DNA of 64,000 bases. Source: Nocardioides cremeus (GTDB lineage Bacteria; Actinomycetota; Actinomycetes; Propionibacteriales; Nocardioidaceae). The notes below the pieces were generated by a model that made no database searches, had not been told where the DNA came from, and saw nothing but the letters and a program-made list of their open reading frames with translations. This document shows positions 44,692 to 52,318 of the stretch, piece by piece. The stretch's first letter is position 1. The number at the start of each line of letters is the position of its first letter. The translations under genes and the position numbers were made by a program. The DNA lies in NCBI RefSeq assembly GCF_030518195.1, contig NZ_JAULSC010000005.1, forward strand, positions 165,282 to 229,281. Reading direction: 5' to 3'.

Positions 44692-45148
44692 CAGGCGCCG
44701 CCATCACCCCGACGGCTCACCGGCGAACGGCGAGGACCGGTACTGCTGAGGAAGACCCGGCCTCACGTCGCCTGGGGGACGGACGCACAGCCTGTCGGTG
44801 GTCCCAGGCGTGGCGCGATGGTGGCAAGTCCCAGCAGCCGGCGCCAGCCGATCACAGCGGGGCGTGCCGTCCCATGACGAGGGCCTCGTCCCGCGCCGTC
44901 AGCTGCGACCAGACGCCACACCCGCAACCGACCAGCACGACCTCCCGGGGACCGCCCACCAGCCCTTCATTCGGGGTCACCCGGCTGGTGCGCGGCTCTC
45001 TGGGCTCGCGTGGCTGCTCGTCCACCACGATCCGATCTGGCCCCGGTGCTCCGCGAAGCCGAGGAGGAGCAGCACAGCGCCGGCAACCGCGCGCTCGCGA
45101 CCGGGCCTCGCCCCACGGTCTGCCGAGCCCGGTTCAACGGGTCTCCCC
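44692..45148. other. No confident gene; possible short CcdA-tail remnant
   Basis: This gap lies between convergent M56 copy 2 and the VKOR gene. Open frames exist but look frame-shifted. On the minus strand near 45000-45110 one frame reads RERAVAGAVLLLLGFAEHRG before a stop, which is like the last helix of CcdA-type proteins and suggests a decayed gene. Nothing else is recognised. Confidence 0.5.
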
Positions 45149-45742
45149 TCACCACAACGTCGACCAGTACGACCAGAACTGAACAGCGATCAGGGCGAGG
45201 ACGCCGACGAACACCAGCAGCAGCACTGGCGCATGCCAGTCCCGAGCCGTGCGGGTCATCGCGCTGCCGGCCATCGCGGCGCCGAACACCCCCTGGGCAA
45301 GGTTGCGCACGGTGACGTAGTAGAAGAGTGGCACCACGACCGCCCACACCACCATGCAGTACGGACACAGAGCCCCGATGCGGTAGAGGCTCTGGAAAGC
45401 CAGCCACCCCACCAGCGCCACAGCCATGGTGACCCCGACCTGAAGCCCCATCCAGTACCAACGCGCCAGGCTCGCCCCCGCCAGGAGCGCCGCACCAGTG
45501 GCCAGCAACACCGGGAAGCCGGCCACCCCGATGATCGGGTTGGGGAAGCCGAACAACGAGGCCTGCGCGGACTCCATGATCGACCCGCAACTGAGCACCG
45601 GGTTGAGGCTGCACGTGGGCACGTAGTCCTCGTCACCCGCCAGGCGCAGGCGCTCGATCAGCAGGATCGTCGAGGCGACCAGGCCGATCAGTCCGGCCGC
45701 CAACAGACCGAGAGCCAGGCGCCGGTCGGACCACTCACTCAC
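45149..45742 (-). CDS. Vitamin K epoxide reductase (VKOR) family protein
   Basis: A 197-residue membrane protein with about five helices. It carries the four VKOR cysteines: the loop pair in PTCSLNPVLSCGSIM and the active pair in ALCPYCMVVW, plus the quinone-site phrase GFPNPIIGVAGFP. Bacterial VKOR re-oxidises DsbA-like proteins with quinone as acceptor. The GTG at 45740-45742 overlaps the end of the upstream DsbA-like gene by 8 bases. The two therefore make up an oxidative disulfide-forming pair, the reverse of the CcdA/TlpA reducing pair in the same island. Confidence 0.93.
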   Translation of the reverse strand: MSEWSDRRLALGLLAAGLIGLVASTILLIERLRLAGDEDYVPTCSLNPVLSCGSIMESAQASLFGFPNPIIGVAGFPVLLATGAALLAGASLARWYWMGLQVGVTMAVALVGWLAFQSLYRIGALCPYCMVVWAVVVPLFYYVTVRNLAQGVFGAAMAGSAMTRTARDWHAPVLLLVFVGVLALIAVQFWSYWSTLW

Positions 45743-46397
45743 CCGCCAGCGCCTCGTCGAGAACCTGGGCGAAGTCCTCCACCGTCTCTGGCTGGAACAG
45801 GTCACCATCGACGAAGAACGTCGGGGTCCCCTCTACACCCAAGGACCGGCCGTCCTCGACGTCACGCTGCACCCGGTCGGCCACCTCCTCGGAAGCGTAG
45901 TCAGCATCGAACTGCTCCATGTCGAGCCCGATCTCCTCGGCGAAGGAGCGAAACAGGTCGTCCTTCGGTTCTCGCGACTCACCCCACGTCGGTTGGCTCT
46001 CGTACATCCGCGCGTACATCGCCTCGAGCTCGCCCTGTCGAGCTGCTGACTCGACGGCACGAGCCGCCCGCTCCGCATTGAGGTGACCGGGAAGCGGGAA
46101 GTAGCGGATGACGAAGGTGACGTCCCCGGTGTAGTCCTCGCGCAGTTGCTCGACGATCGGGAAGGCTGCGCCGCAGGCTTCGCACTCGAAGTCCAGGAAC
46201 TCCACGAACGTCACATCGGTCGAGCCAGGTTCGCCCAGCACCCGACTGTCGTCGCGCACGACAGCGCTCTCCAGGGCCGAGCCTGCGGCGGCGGGCTCGC
46301 TGACATCGGAGCGTGACTGGCTGAGCGCACCCAGCACTACTACTGCGATCCCCAACATCGCGGCTACCACGACCGCTACCTTCGTCTGTCGACGCAC
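45735..46397 (-). CDS. DsbA-like membrane-anchored thiol oxidoreductase
   Basis: A 220-residue protein with one N-terminal membrane helix (residues 7-25) and an outward DsbA/DsbG-type domain. The redox motif is CEAC (FLDFECEACGAAFPIVEQL) and the cis-proline loop is VEGTPTFFVDGDLF. A helical insert spans about 105-175. It should introduce disulfides into exported proteins and be recycled by the VKOR encoded immediately downstream. GTG start at 46395-46397; operator G lies 22 bases upstream. Confidence 0.93.
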   Translation of the reverse strand: MRRQTKVAVVVAAMLGIAVVVLGALSQSRSDVSEPAAAGSALESAVVRDDSRVLGEPGSTDVTFVEFLDFECEACGAAFPIVEQLREDYTGDVTFVIRYFPLPGHLNAERAARAVESAARQGELEAMYARMYESQPTWGESREPKDDLFRSFAEEIGLDMEQFDADYASEEVADRVQRDVEDGRSLGVEGTPTFFVDGDLFQPETVEDFAQVLDEALAGE

Positions 46398-46419
46398 CGT
46401 GCCTCATCTCCTCGATTCG

Positions 46420-46436
46420 TACTATCGACGATAGTA
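46420..46436. promoter_or_regulatory. BlaI-type operator, site G
   Basis: TACTATCGACGATAGTA, a perfect palindrome identical to site F. It lies between the DsbA-VKOR unit (minus) and the CDF exporter (plus) and can control both. Confidence 0.85.
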
Positions 46437-46479
46437 ACAAAGAATGGGTCCGTCACGACGGCTACAGGGAGGGACCCTC

Positions 46480-47379
46480 ATGGGAGCAGGACATGGACAT
46501 GGACACGCCGGCGCTCGGCACCGCTGGCGTCTCGGCGTCTCCTTCGCACTGGTCGCCGGCTTCTTCGTCGTCGAACTGATCGTCGGTCTGGTCTCCGGTT
46601 CGCTCGCGTTGCTCTCCGACGCCGGACACATGGCCGCAGACGTCGTCGCACTCGGCGCCGCTTTGACAGCCACGACCATAGCGTCGCGACCGGACCGAAC
46701 CGGACGTCGCACCTACGGCTCCTATCGCGTCGAGGTCTTCGCGTCCGGATTCACCGTGCTGCTGATGCTGGGCGTCTCAGTCTACGTCATGGTCGAAGCT
46801 GCCAGCCGTATCGGTGACCCGGCGTCGGTCTCGTTCGGGCCGATGCTCCTGGTCGGCGCGCTCGGACTGCTCGTCAACGTCGCGTGCCTGTTCCTCCTGC
46901 GATCCGGATCACGAGAGTCGATCAACGTCAAGGGGGCCTACTTCGAGGTCGTGGCCGATGCCGTCGGGAGCGTGGGAGTGCTGCTGGGTGGGCTGCTCGT
47001 CGGCCTCACCGGTGCCTCCGCCTGGGACACTGGAGTGGCGGTGTCCATCGGGGTGTTCGTAGCAGTGCGGGCGATCCTTCTAGGGCGGGAGGTCCTGTCC
47101 GTGCTCGGCCAGCACGCTCCTCGGGACGTCGACCTCCGCGCCCTGGTCAACGACCTCGAGGCTCTTCCGGCGATCGCCGAGATCCACGATGTCCACGCCT
47201 GGACGCTGACCTCGGGGATGAACGTGGCGACTGCGCATCTGGTCCTCCGGGTGGGAGCCGACTCGGGCGAGGTGCTCCAACAAGCACAGTCCATCCTGCG
47301 CGATCAGCACAGGATCGAGCACGCCACCCTCCAGGTGGAAGCCGACCCCACCCGGGAGTGCCACAGCGCGACCTGGTGA
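46480..47379 (+). CDS. Cation diffusion facilitator (CDF) metal exporter
   Basis: A 299-residue protein with six membrane helices and a C-terminal cytosolic domain. The N-terminus is His-rich (GAGHGHGHAGARH). The transport site has HxxxD in helix 2 (LLSDAGHMAADVVAL) and, in helix 5, FEVVADAVGS, where the usual histidine is replaced by glutamate or valine; this could change the metal handled. The C-terminal domain carries IHDVHAWTLTSG. It exports zinc or a similar divalent metal. ATG at 46480 behind GGAGGG. Confidence 0.92.
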   Translation: MGAGHGHGHAGARHRWRLGVSFALVAGFFVVELIVGLVSGSLALLSDAGHMAADVVALGAALTATTIASRPDRTGRRTYGSYRVEVFASGFTVLLMLGVSVYVMVEAASRIGDPASVSFGPMLLVGALGLLVNVACLFLLRSGSRESINVKGAYFEVVADAVGSVGVLLGGLLVGLTGASAWDTGVAVSIGVFVAVRAILLGREVLSVLGQHAPRDVDLRALVNDLEALPAIAEIHDVHAWTLTSGMNVATAHLVLRVGADSGEVLQQAQSILRDQHRIEHATLQVEADPTRECHSATW

Positions 47380-47675
47380 GGACCCTGACTCATCGCCCCG
47401 ACCGGCCGCCCACGACGAGAGGTGGGGCATGCGCCCGCGGACGCACCCATACCAAGAGCGACTGCGGCGTCCCTGAGTCCGCGACCTGGGCATCCGGGCC
47501 CGCCTCGCAGCCCACCTCCGTACCGGCGTCCGGATCTGGATCAACGACACGCACAACCCTGCCCCATACTGGTCGATCAGCTCGCGGCCAGTACTCTCGG
47601 CGGCCGCCCTGGCCACCGCGGCCCGTGAGCGCAGCCCACCGTCGCGCTGAGTCTTTCGACAGGGCCAGCCTCGTA
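47380..47675. other. Intergenic stretch without a supported gene
   Basis: One plus-strand frame from about 47476 (VRDLGIRARLAAHLRTGVRI and on to about 47650) has coding-like composition but no start codon and no family I recognise, so it may be a remnant. Otherwise nothing is seen before operator H. Confidence 0.5.
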
Positions 47676-47692
47676 TACTATCGTGGTTAGTA
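47676..47692. promoter_or_regulatory. BlaI-type operator, site H
   Basis: TACTATCGTGGTTAGTA has a full left arm and a right arm with one mismatch to the consensus. It is the only such site upstream of the cupredoxin and membrane-protein pair, 101 bases before the start codon. Confidence 0.7.
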
Positions 47693-47792
47693 TTTTCTCC
47701 AGCGTCGACCCTAGGATTCCTGCAGTGGCGAGGACACTCGCCGATGCCAACCACCCGCTGCACCATCTCGCTTCCGATTAGGACCCCCACGC

Positions 47793-48278
47793 ATGCCCCT
47801 TCAGCACCAGCCGCGGCCCCGCAGGATGACCGCCCGCGTGATCGGAACCGCGGCCCTTGCCCTGTCCCTGTCCTCGCTCGCTGCAGGCTGCTCCGACGAC
47901 GGTGGCACCGAAGCGGGGTCGATAGGCGGCGACCGCTCCCCCACCAGGTCGCCCACCGATGACGCCCCGAGCCGGTCAGCCGCCGTTCCCGACAACGCCA
48001 CGCCGACCGCGCCAGCGGGCGCGGAGCTGAAGGTGATCGTGGATGGCTCGAGCATCTCACCGAACGGAGCCACGCTCGATCTGGCCGTCGGAGAGCCGCT
48101 GAGCATTACCTTCAAGACCGACCGAGCCGGCGAGCTGCACGTCCACTCGAGACCGGAGCAGATCATCAGCTTCGGCGCCGGGACGACAACTCAGCAACTC
48201 GTCATCGACAACCCCGGCGCCGTCGACGTCGAGGAGCATGCGACCGGGACCGTGGTCGCGCAGCTGGCGGTTCGCTGA
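47793..48278 (+). CDS. Cupredoxin-like lipoprotein
   Basis: A 161-residue exported protein with lipobox LAAGC (C33), a Ser/Thr/Pro linker, and a small beta domain (LKVIVDGSSISPNGATLDLAVGEPLSITFKTDRAGELHVHSRP) that looks like a cupredoxin. The usual C-terminal Cys-His-Met copper triad is missing; the HVH pair could be the metal site. It ends one base before the start of a large membrane protein, so they are co-translated and probably act together. ATG at 47793; a second ATG at 47826 is a possible start. Confidence 0.78.
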   Translation: MPLQHQPRPRRMTARVIGTAALALSLSSLAAGCSDDGGTEAGSIGGDRSPTRSPTDDAPSRSAAVPDNATPTAPAGAELKVIVDGSSISPNGATLDLAVGEPLSITFKTDRAGELHVHSRPEQIISFGAGTTTQQLVIDNPGAVDVEEHATGTVVAQLAVR

Positions 48279-49733
48279 GTGATCAGGACACACGGGATCG
48301 GCGGACCCGAAGACCTCCCCATCCCTGCGGACCTTGCCATCCTGGGCGGCGCCGCTGCCTTGGCGGTCTCGTTCCTGGTCCTGCTGATGGCGTGGCGCCG
48401 TCCGCGCTACGCCGATCCGCGGCCCGAAACGCCGACGCGAGATCACTCCCGGACGACTGCGTTGCCCCTCGTCGCCGCAGCGGTCGGCGTCCCGACCCCC
48501 GTGCTGCTGGGCAGGCTGGTCGACAGCCGTGCGTTCGCGGTCCTCTTGCGCGGCGCAGGGCTGGCTTTCTTCGCCTACGTCGCGTGGGCGGCGGTGATGG
48601 GCCCCGACCTGTCGATGAACCCGACGTTCGGAGTCGTCTTTGTGCTCCTCTGGGTCGGGATCGTCCCGGCCTCCCTGGTCTTCGGACCGTTCTACCGAGC
48701 CATCAACCCCGCCCGGAGCATCTACCTGCTCATCGCCGCACTCGGTGGCGCTCAGCGCTCCCAGATGCCACCGAACGGTCAACGCGACCGACAGCACCGC
48801 CGCTCGACCGACGAAACGCCGGGTCGCGAGTGCGCCGGCGGCGTCGTCGGCGCACTACCCGCCTGGGTCGGCTACTGGCCTGCGGCGCTCGCTCTTCTTT
48901 GCTTCGTGTGGTTCGAGCTCGTCTACCCTGAGGCCAACTACCTCGCACCGGTCCGCCTGTGGTTCGCGGTGTATTTCGTGCTCGTCGTCATGGGCGGGGT
49001 GTTGCTCGGGCCCCGCTGGATCGCACGTGCCGACCCGTTCGAGGTCTATTCCACGGCGGTGTCCCGGCTCTCGATCTGGGGGAGGCGACAGGACGGCACG
49101 CTGGTCCTGCTCTCACCGCTGCGCAACCTCGCTACTCTGCCTGGTGAACCAGGACTCGTGGCAGTCCTGTCCGTCCTCTTGGGGTCCACGGCGTTCGACA
49201 GCTTCCGGGGCTGGAACGTCTGGGTACGGTACAGCCAGTCGACCGAGGCGAACATGCTCGTAGTCAACACCGCCGTCCTGGTTGGCATGTGCGCCGTAGT
49301 GGCCCTGCTGTTCGTCGCAGCGACGACGAGTACCGGCCTCGAAGGAGGTATCCGACGAAGTCTCCTGCCCGGCACCTTCGCGCACTCCATGGTGCCCATC
49401 ATCGTCGGGTACGTGACCGCTCACTACCTGACCTTGCTCGTCGAGTCCGGTCAGCTCACCCTGGTCCAGCTTTCCGACCCCCTCGGCAATGGTGCCGACC
49501 TTCTCGGCACCGCCACGTGGCAGGTCAACTACTGGCTCTCCGACCACCCGACGTTCCTGGCCACGTCCAAGGTGGTGGCTATCGTTGCTGGGCATGTACT
49601 GGGGGTGATCGCCGCTCACGACCGCGCGCTGGCCGTGCTTCCGCGGCGATACCACCTCGTCGGACAGTTGCCGCTGCTGCTCGTGATGATTGCCTACACG
49701 TTCGGCGGGCTCTACCTGCTGTTCGGAGGGTGA
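48279..49733 (+). CDS. Large polytopic membrane protein (so-called fenitrothion hydrolase type)
   Basis: A 484-residue protein with about ten hydrophobic segments. It begins IRTHGIGGPEDLPIPADLAILGGAAALAVSF and has conserved-looking loops (YWPAALALLCFVWFELVYPE; RADPFEVYSTAVSRLSIWG; GSTAFDSFRGW; VTAHYLTLLVESGQ). Databases label such proteins fenitrothion hydrolase, but that activity seems an unlikely native role. It directly follows the cupredoxin-like lipoprotein, which suggests copper or electron handling at the membrane. A polar stretch at about 157-185 (QRSQMPPNGQRDRQHRRSTD) breaks the pattern and may reflect local frame damage. GTG start. Confidence 0.7.
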   Translation: MIRTHGIGGPEDLPIPADLAILGGAAALAVSFLVLLMAWRRPRYADPRPETPTRDHSRTTALPLVAAAVGVPTPVLLGRLVDSRAFAVLLRGAGLAFFAYVAWAAVMGPDLSMNPTFGVVFVLLWVGIVPASLVFGPFYRAINPARSIYLLIAALGGAQRSQMPPNGQRDRQHRRSTDETPGRECAGGVVGALPAWVGYWPAALALLCFVWFELVYPEANYLAPVRLWFAVYFVLVVMGGVLLGPRWIARADPFEVYSTAVSRLSIWGRRQDGTLVLLSPLRNLATLPGEPGLVAVLSVLLGSTAFDSFRGWNVWVRYSQSTEANMLVVNTAVLVGMCAVVALLFVAATTSTGLEGGIRRSLLPGTFAHSMVPIIVGYVTAHYLTLLVESGQLTLVQLSDPLGNGADLLGTATWQVNYWLSDHPTFLATSKVVAIVAGHVLGVIAAHDRALAVLPRRYHLVGQLPLLLVMIAYTFGGLYLLFGG

Positions 49734-49750
49734 GGTCGGCCTCCCGAGCA

Positions 49751-50152
49751 TCAGTTGCCCGCGGCGATGATGTGACAGGTCTCGGCGTCGATGCAGTCTG
49801 CTGGGTCGAGGCGCTCGCTGCGCTCGATCAGGCCCTCCAGCTCTTCGGCCATCGTGGCCAGCTCGCGCTGCCGGGCCCTGACGTCGTCCAGCTTGGCCAA
49901 GAGCAGCGACTGGACGTGGGCGCACGGGACGGCGCCCTCCCTGCGCTGGTCGAGGACGCTGCCCAGCTCGACCAGGGTGAGCCCGGCAGCCTGTCCTGAA
50001 CGGATGAACGCCAGCCGGGCCAGGACCGAGTCGTCGTAGTCGCGGTACCCGTTGGGGGCCCTCTCGGGCTGGGGCAGGAGTCCCCGTCGCTCGTAGAACC
50101 GGATGGTCTGCGCCGGCACACCAGCAGCCTCAGCCACGTCCCCTATCCGCAT
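49751..50152 (-). CDS. MerR-family metal-responsive regulator
   Basis: A 133-residue regulator. The winged helix-turn-helix reads IGDVAEAAGVPAQTIRFYERRGLLPQPER and a long dimer helix follows. Cysteines at 77 (AVPCAHV), 120 and 126 (DCIDAETCH) match the three-cysteine layout of thiophilic-metal MerR sensors such as MerR and PbrR, although the last two are closer together. Divergent from the thioredoxin-like/MerT-like/MerA-like unit, with a typical stretched promoter between. Mercury, lead or another soft metal is likely; which one is not shown. Confidence 0.9.
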   Translation of the reverse strand: MRIGDVAEAAGVPAQTIRFYERRGLLPQPERAPNGYRDYDDSVLARLAFIRSGQAAGLTLVELGSVLDQRREGAVPCAHVQSLLLAKLDDVRARQRELATMAEELEGLIERSERLDPADCIDAETCHIIAAGN

Positions 50153-50168
50153 GGCCTCATCCTAGGTG

Positions 50169-50200
50169 TTGACCTTGCACCGTGGATCAAGGTCTAGCGT
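50169..50200 (+). promoter_or_regulatory. MerR-type promoter with 20-bp spacer and inverted repeat
   Basis: A -35 TTGACC at 50169-50174 and a -10 TAGCGT at 50195-50200 are separated by 20 bases, longer than the usual 17. Within the spacer lies the inverted repeat ACCTTG-N10-CAAGGT (50172-50193). Over-long spacers with such repeats are the hallmark of MerR-activated promoters. The downstream start codon is 8 bases past the -10. Confidence 0.85.
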
Positions 50201-50207
50201 CCCAGCC

Positions 50208-50507
50208 ATGGACGTCACACTGCTCTACTTCGAGGACTGCCCGAGCTGGACGATCGCCGACGAGCGACTCGCGGCCCTGGCCTCCGAGCGCGGCGACCTC
50301 CGGGTCACCCACCACCTCGTCGAGACCCCGGCTGAAGCCGAGCGCACCGGTTTCCGGGGCTCACCGAGCATCCAGGTCGACGGCGTGGACATCTTCGCCC
50401 AGCCCGGCGACGCGGTCGCCCTGGCCTGCCGCCGCTATCCCACACAAGACGGCCCCCAGGGCGCCCCGACGCTCGACCAGCTCAGGGCGGCCATCGCCGA
50501 TGCGTGA
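50208..50507 (+). CDS. Small thioredoxin-fold protein of the metal-resistance unit
   Basis: A 99-residue cytosolic protein starting MDVTLLYFEDCPSWTIADER, a thioredoxin-like fold with a single active-region cysteine (C11) and a cis-proline loop FRGSPSIQVDGVDIF; a second cysteine is in ALACRRY. Similar proteins accompany MerR and MerT-like genes in actinobacteria. It may pass soft-metal ions or protect thiols. It is the first gene after the MerR promoter and overlaps the next gene by 8 bases. Confidence 0.78.
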   Translation: MDVTLLYFEDCPSWTIADERLAALASERGDLRVTHHLVETPAEAERTGFRGSPSIQVDGVDIFAQPGDAVALACRRYPTQDGPQGAPTLDQLRAAIADA

Positions 50508-50748
50508 CCGGACCGCCGTCCTCGCCCCGGTCGCGGTAGTCGCCGGCGCGCTCGGTCTCTGCTGCGGGCTCCCGATCCTGCTCTCGGTGGGCGTGGTCGG
50601 GGCCGTCACCGGCTGGTCCCTGCAGAGCTGGATCCTCGTCAGCATCGGACTCGCCCTCGCTGCCATCGGCAGCCTCCGCTACCTGCGCAACCTGAACTCA
50701 CGACGCCGTACTTCTCGAGAGGAAGCTCCCCATGAAGCAGACCTATGA
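50500..50748 (+). CDS. MerT-like small membrane protein
   Basis: An 82-residue protein with two membrane helices (residues 8-36 and 46-63). A vicinal cysteine pair lies in the first helix (GALGLCCGLPILLSVGVVG), the mark of MerT/MerF mercuric transporters. The tail is basic then acidic. It overlaps the genes before and after it. Mercuric ion uptake toward a cytosolic reductase is the expected role, though the downstream reductase is atypical. Confidence 0.75.
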   Translation: MRDRTAVLAPVAVVAGALGLCCGLPILLSVGVVGAVTGWSLQSWILVSIGLALAAIGSLRYLRNLNSRRRTSREEAPHEADL

Positions 50749-52084
50749 CCTGATCGTGGTCGGCGCCGGCATGGCCGGAGTGGCCGCCGCGAACAAGTGC
50801 GCGGCCCAGGGCTGGTCCGTGGCGATCGTCGACTCACTGCCCTACGGCGGCACCTGCGCCCTGCGTGGATGCGACCCGAAGAAGATCCTGCGCCGCGGCG
50901 CCGAGGTCATCGACAGCGCCCGTCTGATGCACGGCAAGGGCATCGACAGCGACGGACTCGCCATCAGCTGGGCGGACCTGATGGAGCACAAGCACGGCTT
51001 CACCGACCCGGTCCCGCAGAGCATGGAGGACGGTCTGGCCGACAACGGGGTCACCACCCTGCACGGCCGCGCACGGTTCACCGGCCCGCGGACCCTCGAG
51101 ATCGACGGCGTCGCGCACGATGCCGACCGCTTCCTCGTCGCCACCGGCGCGCAGCCACGTCCCCTGGACTTCCCGGGCCACGAGCACCTCATCGACAGCT
51201 CCGACTTCCTCGACCTGGCACAGCTGCCGGGCCACATCCTGTTCGTCGGCGGCGGCTTCATCTCCTTCGAGTTCGCCCACATCGTCGCCCGGGCCGGCAC
51301 CAGCGCCGTCGTGGTCGACCGTGGCGAACGACCGCTCAAGAGCTTCGACCCCGACCTCGTCGAGCTCATGGTCGAACGCAGCACGCAGGTCGGCATCGAC
51401 CTGCGGCGCCGCACCAGCATCGTGGAGGTGCAGCCGAGCGACGACGGCTACCGGGTCACCATCGAGCGCGACGGCGAGCAGGAGACGATCCACACCGACC
51501 TCGTCGTGCACGGCGCCGGCCGGGTCGCCGAGCTGGCGGACCTGGGGCTCGACGCCGCAGGGGTCGAGTGGGGCGAGCGCGGCATCCAGGTCGCCGCCCA
51601 CCTGCAGAGCACCACCAACCCCGCCGTCTGGGCCGCCGGCGACTCCGCCGACACCGCCGGCATGCCGCTGACGCCCGTCGCCGTCTCCGAGGCCAAGGTC
51701 GCCGCCTCCAACATGCTCAAGCAGACGACCACCGCACCCGACTACGCCGGCATCCCCACCGCGGTCTTCACCATCCCCGAGCTGACCCGCGTGGGCATGC
51801 TCGAGGCCGAGGCCCGCGACCACGGCATCGACCTCGCCGTGCGCCACTCCGACACCAGCGACTGGTACTCCAGCTACCGGGTCGGGGAGACCACCTCGGC
51901 GGCGAAGATCCTCATCGACCGCTCCACCGACCAGATCGTGGGAGCCCACCTGTTCGGACCCGAGTACGGCGAGCTCGTCAACACCCTGGGCCTGGCCATC
52001 AAGCTCGGCCTCACCACCCGACAGCTCAAGTCCGCCACCGCTGCCTACCCCACTGTGGGCTCCGACCTCGGCTCCATGCTCTGA
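50732..52084 (+). CDS. MerA-like FAD disulfide oxidoreductase lacking C-terminal cysteine pair
   Basis: A 450-residue flavoprotein. FAD motif DLIVVGAGMAGVAAANKCA, redox pair in GGTCALRGCDPKK, NAD(P) motif HILFVGGGFISFEFAHIVARAG and FAD motif NPAVWAAGDSAD are present in order. It lacks the N-terminal heavy-metal domain and the C-terminal CC pair of true MerA, and the usual C-terminal His-Pro-Thr is replaced by YPT. It is therefore a glutathione/mycothiol-reductase-like enzyme of the MerA neighbourhood; activity on Hg(II) should not be assumed. ATG behind AGGAAG, overlapping the MerT-like gene. Confidence 0.88.
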   Translation: MKQTYDLIVVGAGMAGVAAANKCAAQGWSVAIVDSLPYGGTCALRGCDPKKILRRGAEVIDSARLMHGKGIDSDGLAISWADLMEHKHGFTDPVPQSMEDGLADNGVTTLHGRARFTGPRTLEIDGVAHDADRFLVATGAQPRPLDFPGHEHLIDSSDFLDLAQLPGHILFVGGGFISFEFAHIVARAGTSAVVVDRGERPLKSFDPDLVELMVERSTQVGIDLRRRTSIVEVQPSDDGYRVTIERDGEQETIHTDLVVHGAGRVAELADLGLDAAGVEWGERGIQVAAHLQSTTNPAVWAAGDSADTAGMPLTPVAVSEAKVAASNMLKQTTTAPDYAGIPTAVFTIPELTRVGMLEAEARDHGIDLAVRHSDTSDWYSSYRVGETTSAAKILIDRSTDQIVGAHLFGPEYGELVNTLGLAIKLGLTTRQLKSATAAYPTVGSDLGSML

Positions 52085-52102
52085 CCCCGGCCCGTGCGGC
52101 GC

Positions 52103-52240
52103 TCAGGCGGACATCGAGCGCGGCAGCGCCACCTCGAACGCCTTGAAACGCCGGATCAGCACGATGTTGCTGATGACCACGGCCGACATGAGCGACATCG
52201 GCACCAGCGGCATGACCGGGAAGGCAGGTGGCTTCTTCAT
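52103..52240 (-). CDS. 45-residue small membrane protein
   Basis: Reads MKKPPAFPVMPLVPMSLMSA then VVISNIVLIRRFKAFEVALP: a Pro/Met-rich start, one membrane helix and a basic segment after it. A TTGAGG ribosome site precedes the ATG. I believe close relatives occur in other actinobacteria beside SHOCT and metal genes, but cannot check. The methionines could bind copper, which is inference. It is convergent with the MerA-like gene. Confidence 0.65.
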   Translation of the reverse strand: MKKPPAFPVMPLVPMSLMSAVVISNIVLIRRFKAFEVALPRSMSA

Positions 52241-52318
52241 GCCTCAAGGCTAAGAAATCACCCATGTGGCCGGTCAACCACCGCACGGGTGAGTGGTCCG
52301 AGGAGTCAGAGCGACCCG

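Noticed and set aside
50732..52084. Naming the flavoenzyme merA
   Set aside because: The C-terminal cysteine pair and metal-binding domain of MerA are missing; only the neighbourhood is mer-like.
52026..52286. Minus-strand frame antisense to the end of the MerA-like gene
   Set aside because: It overlaps the real 45-residue gene in another frame and has no conserved character.
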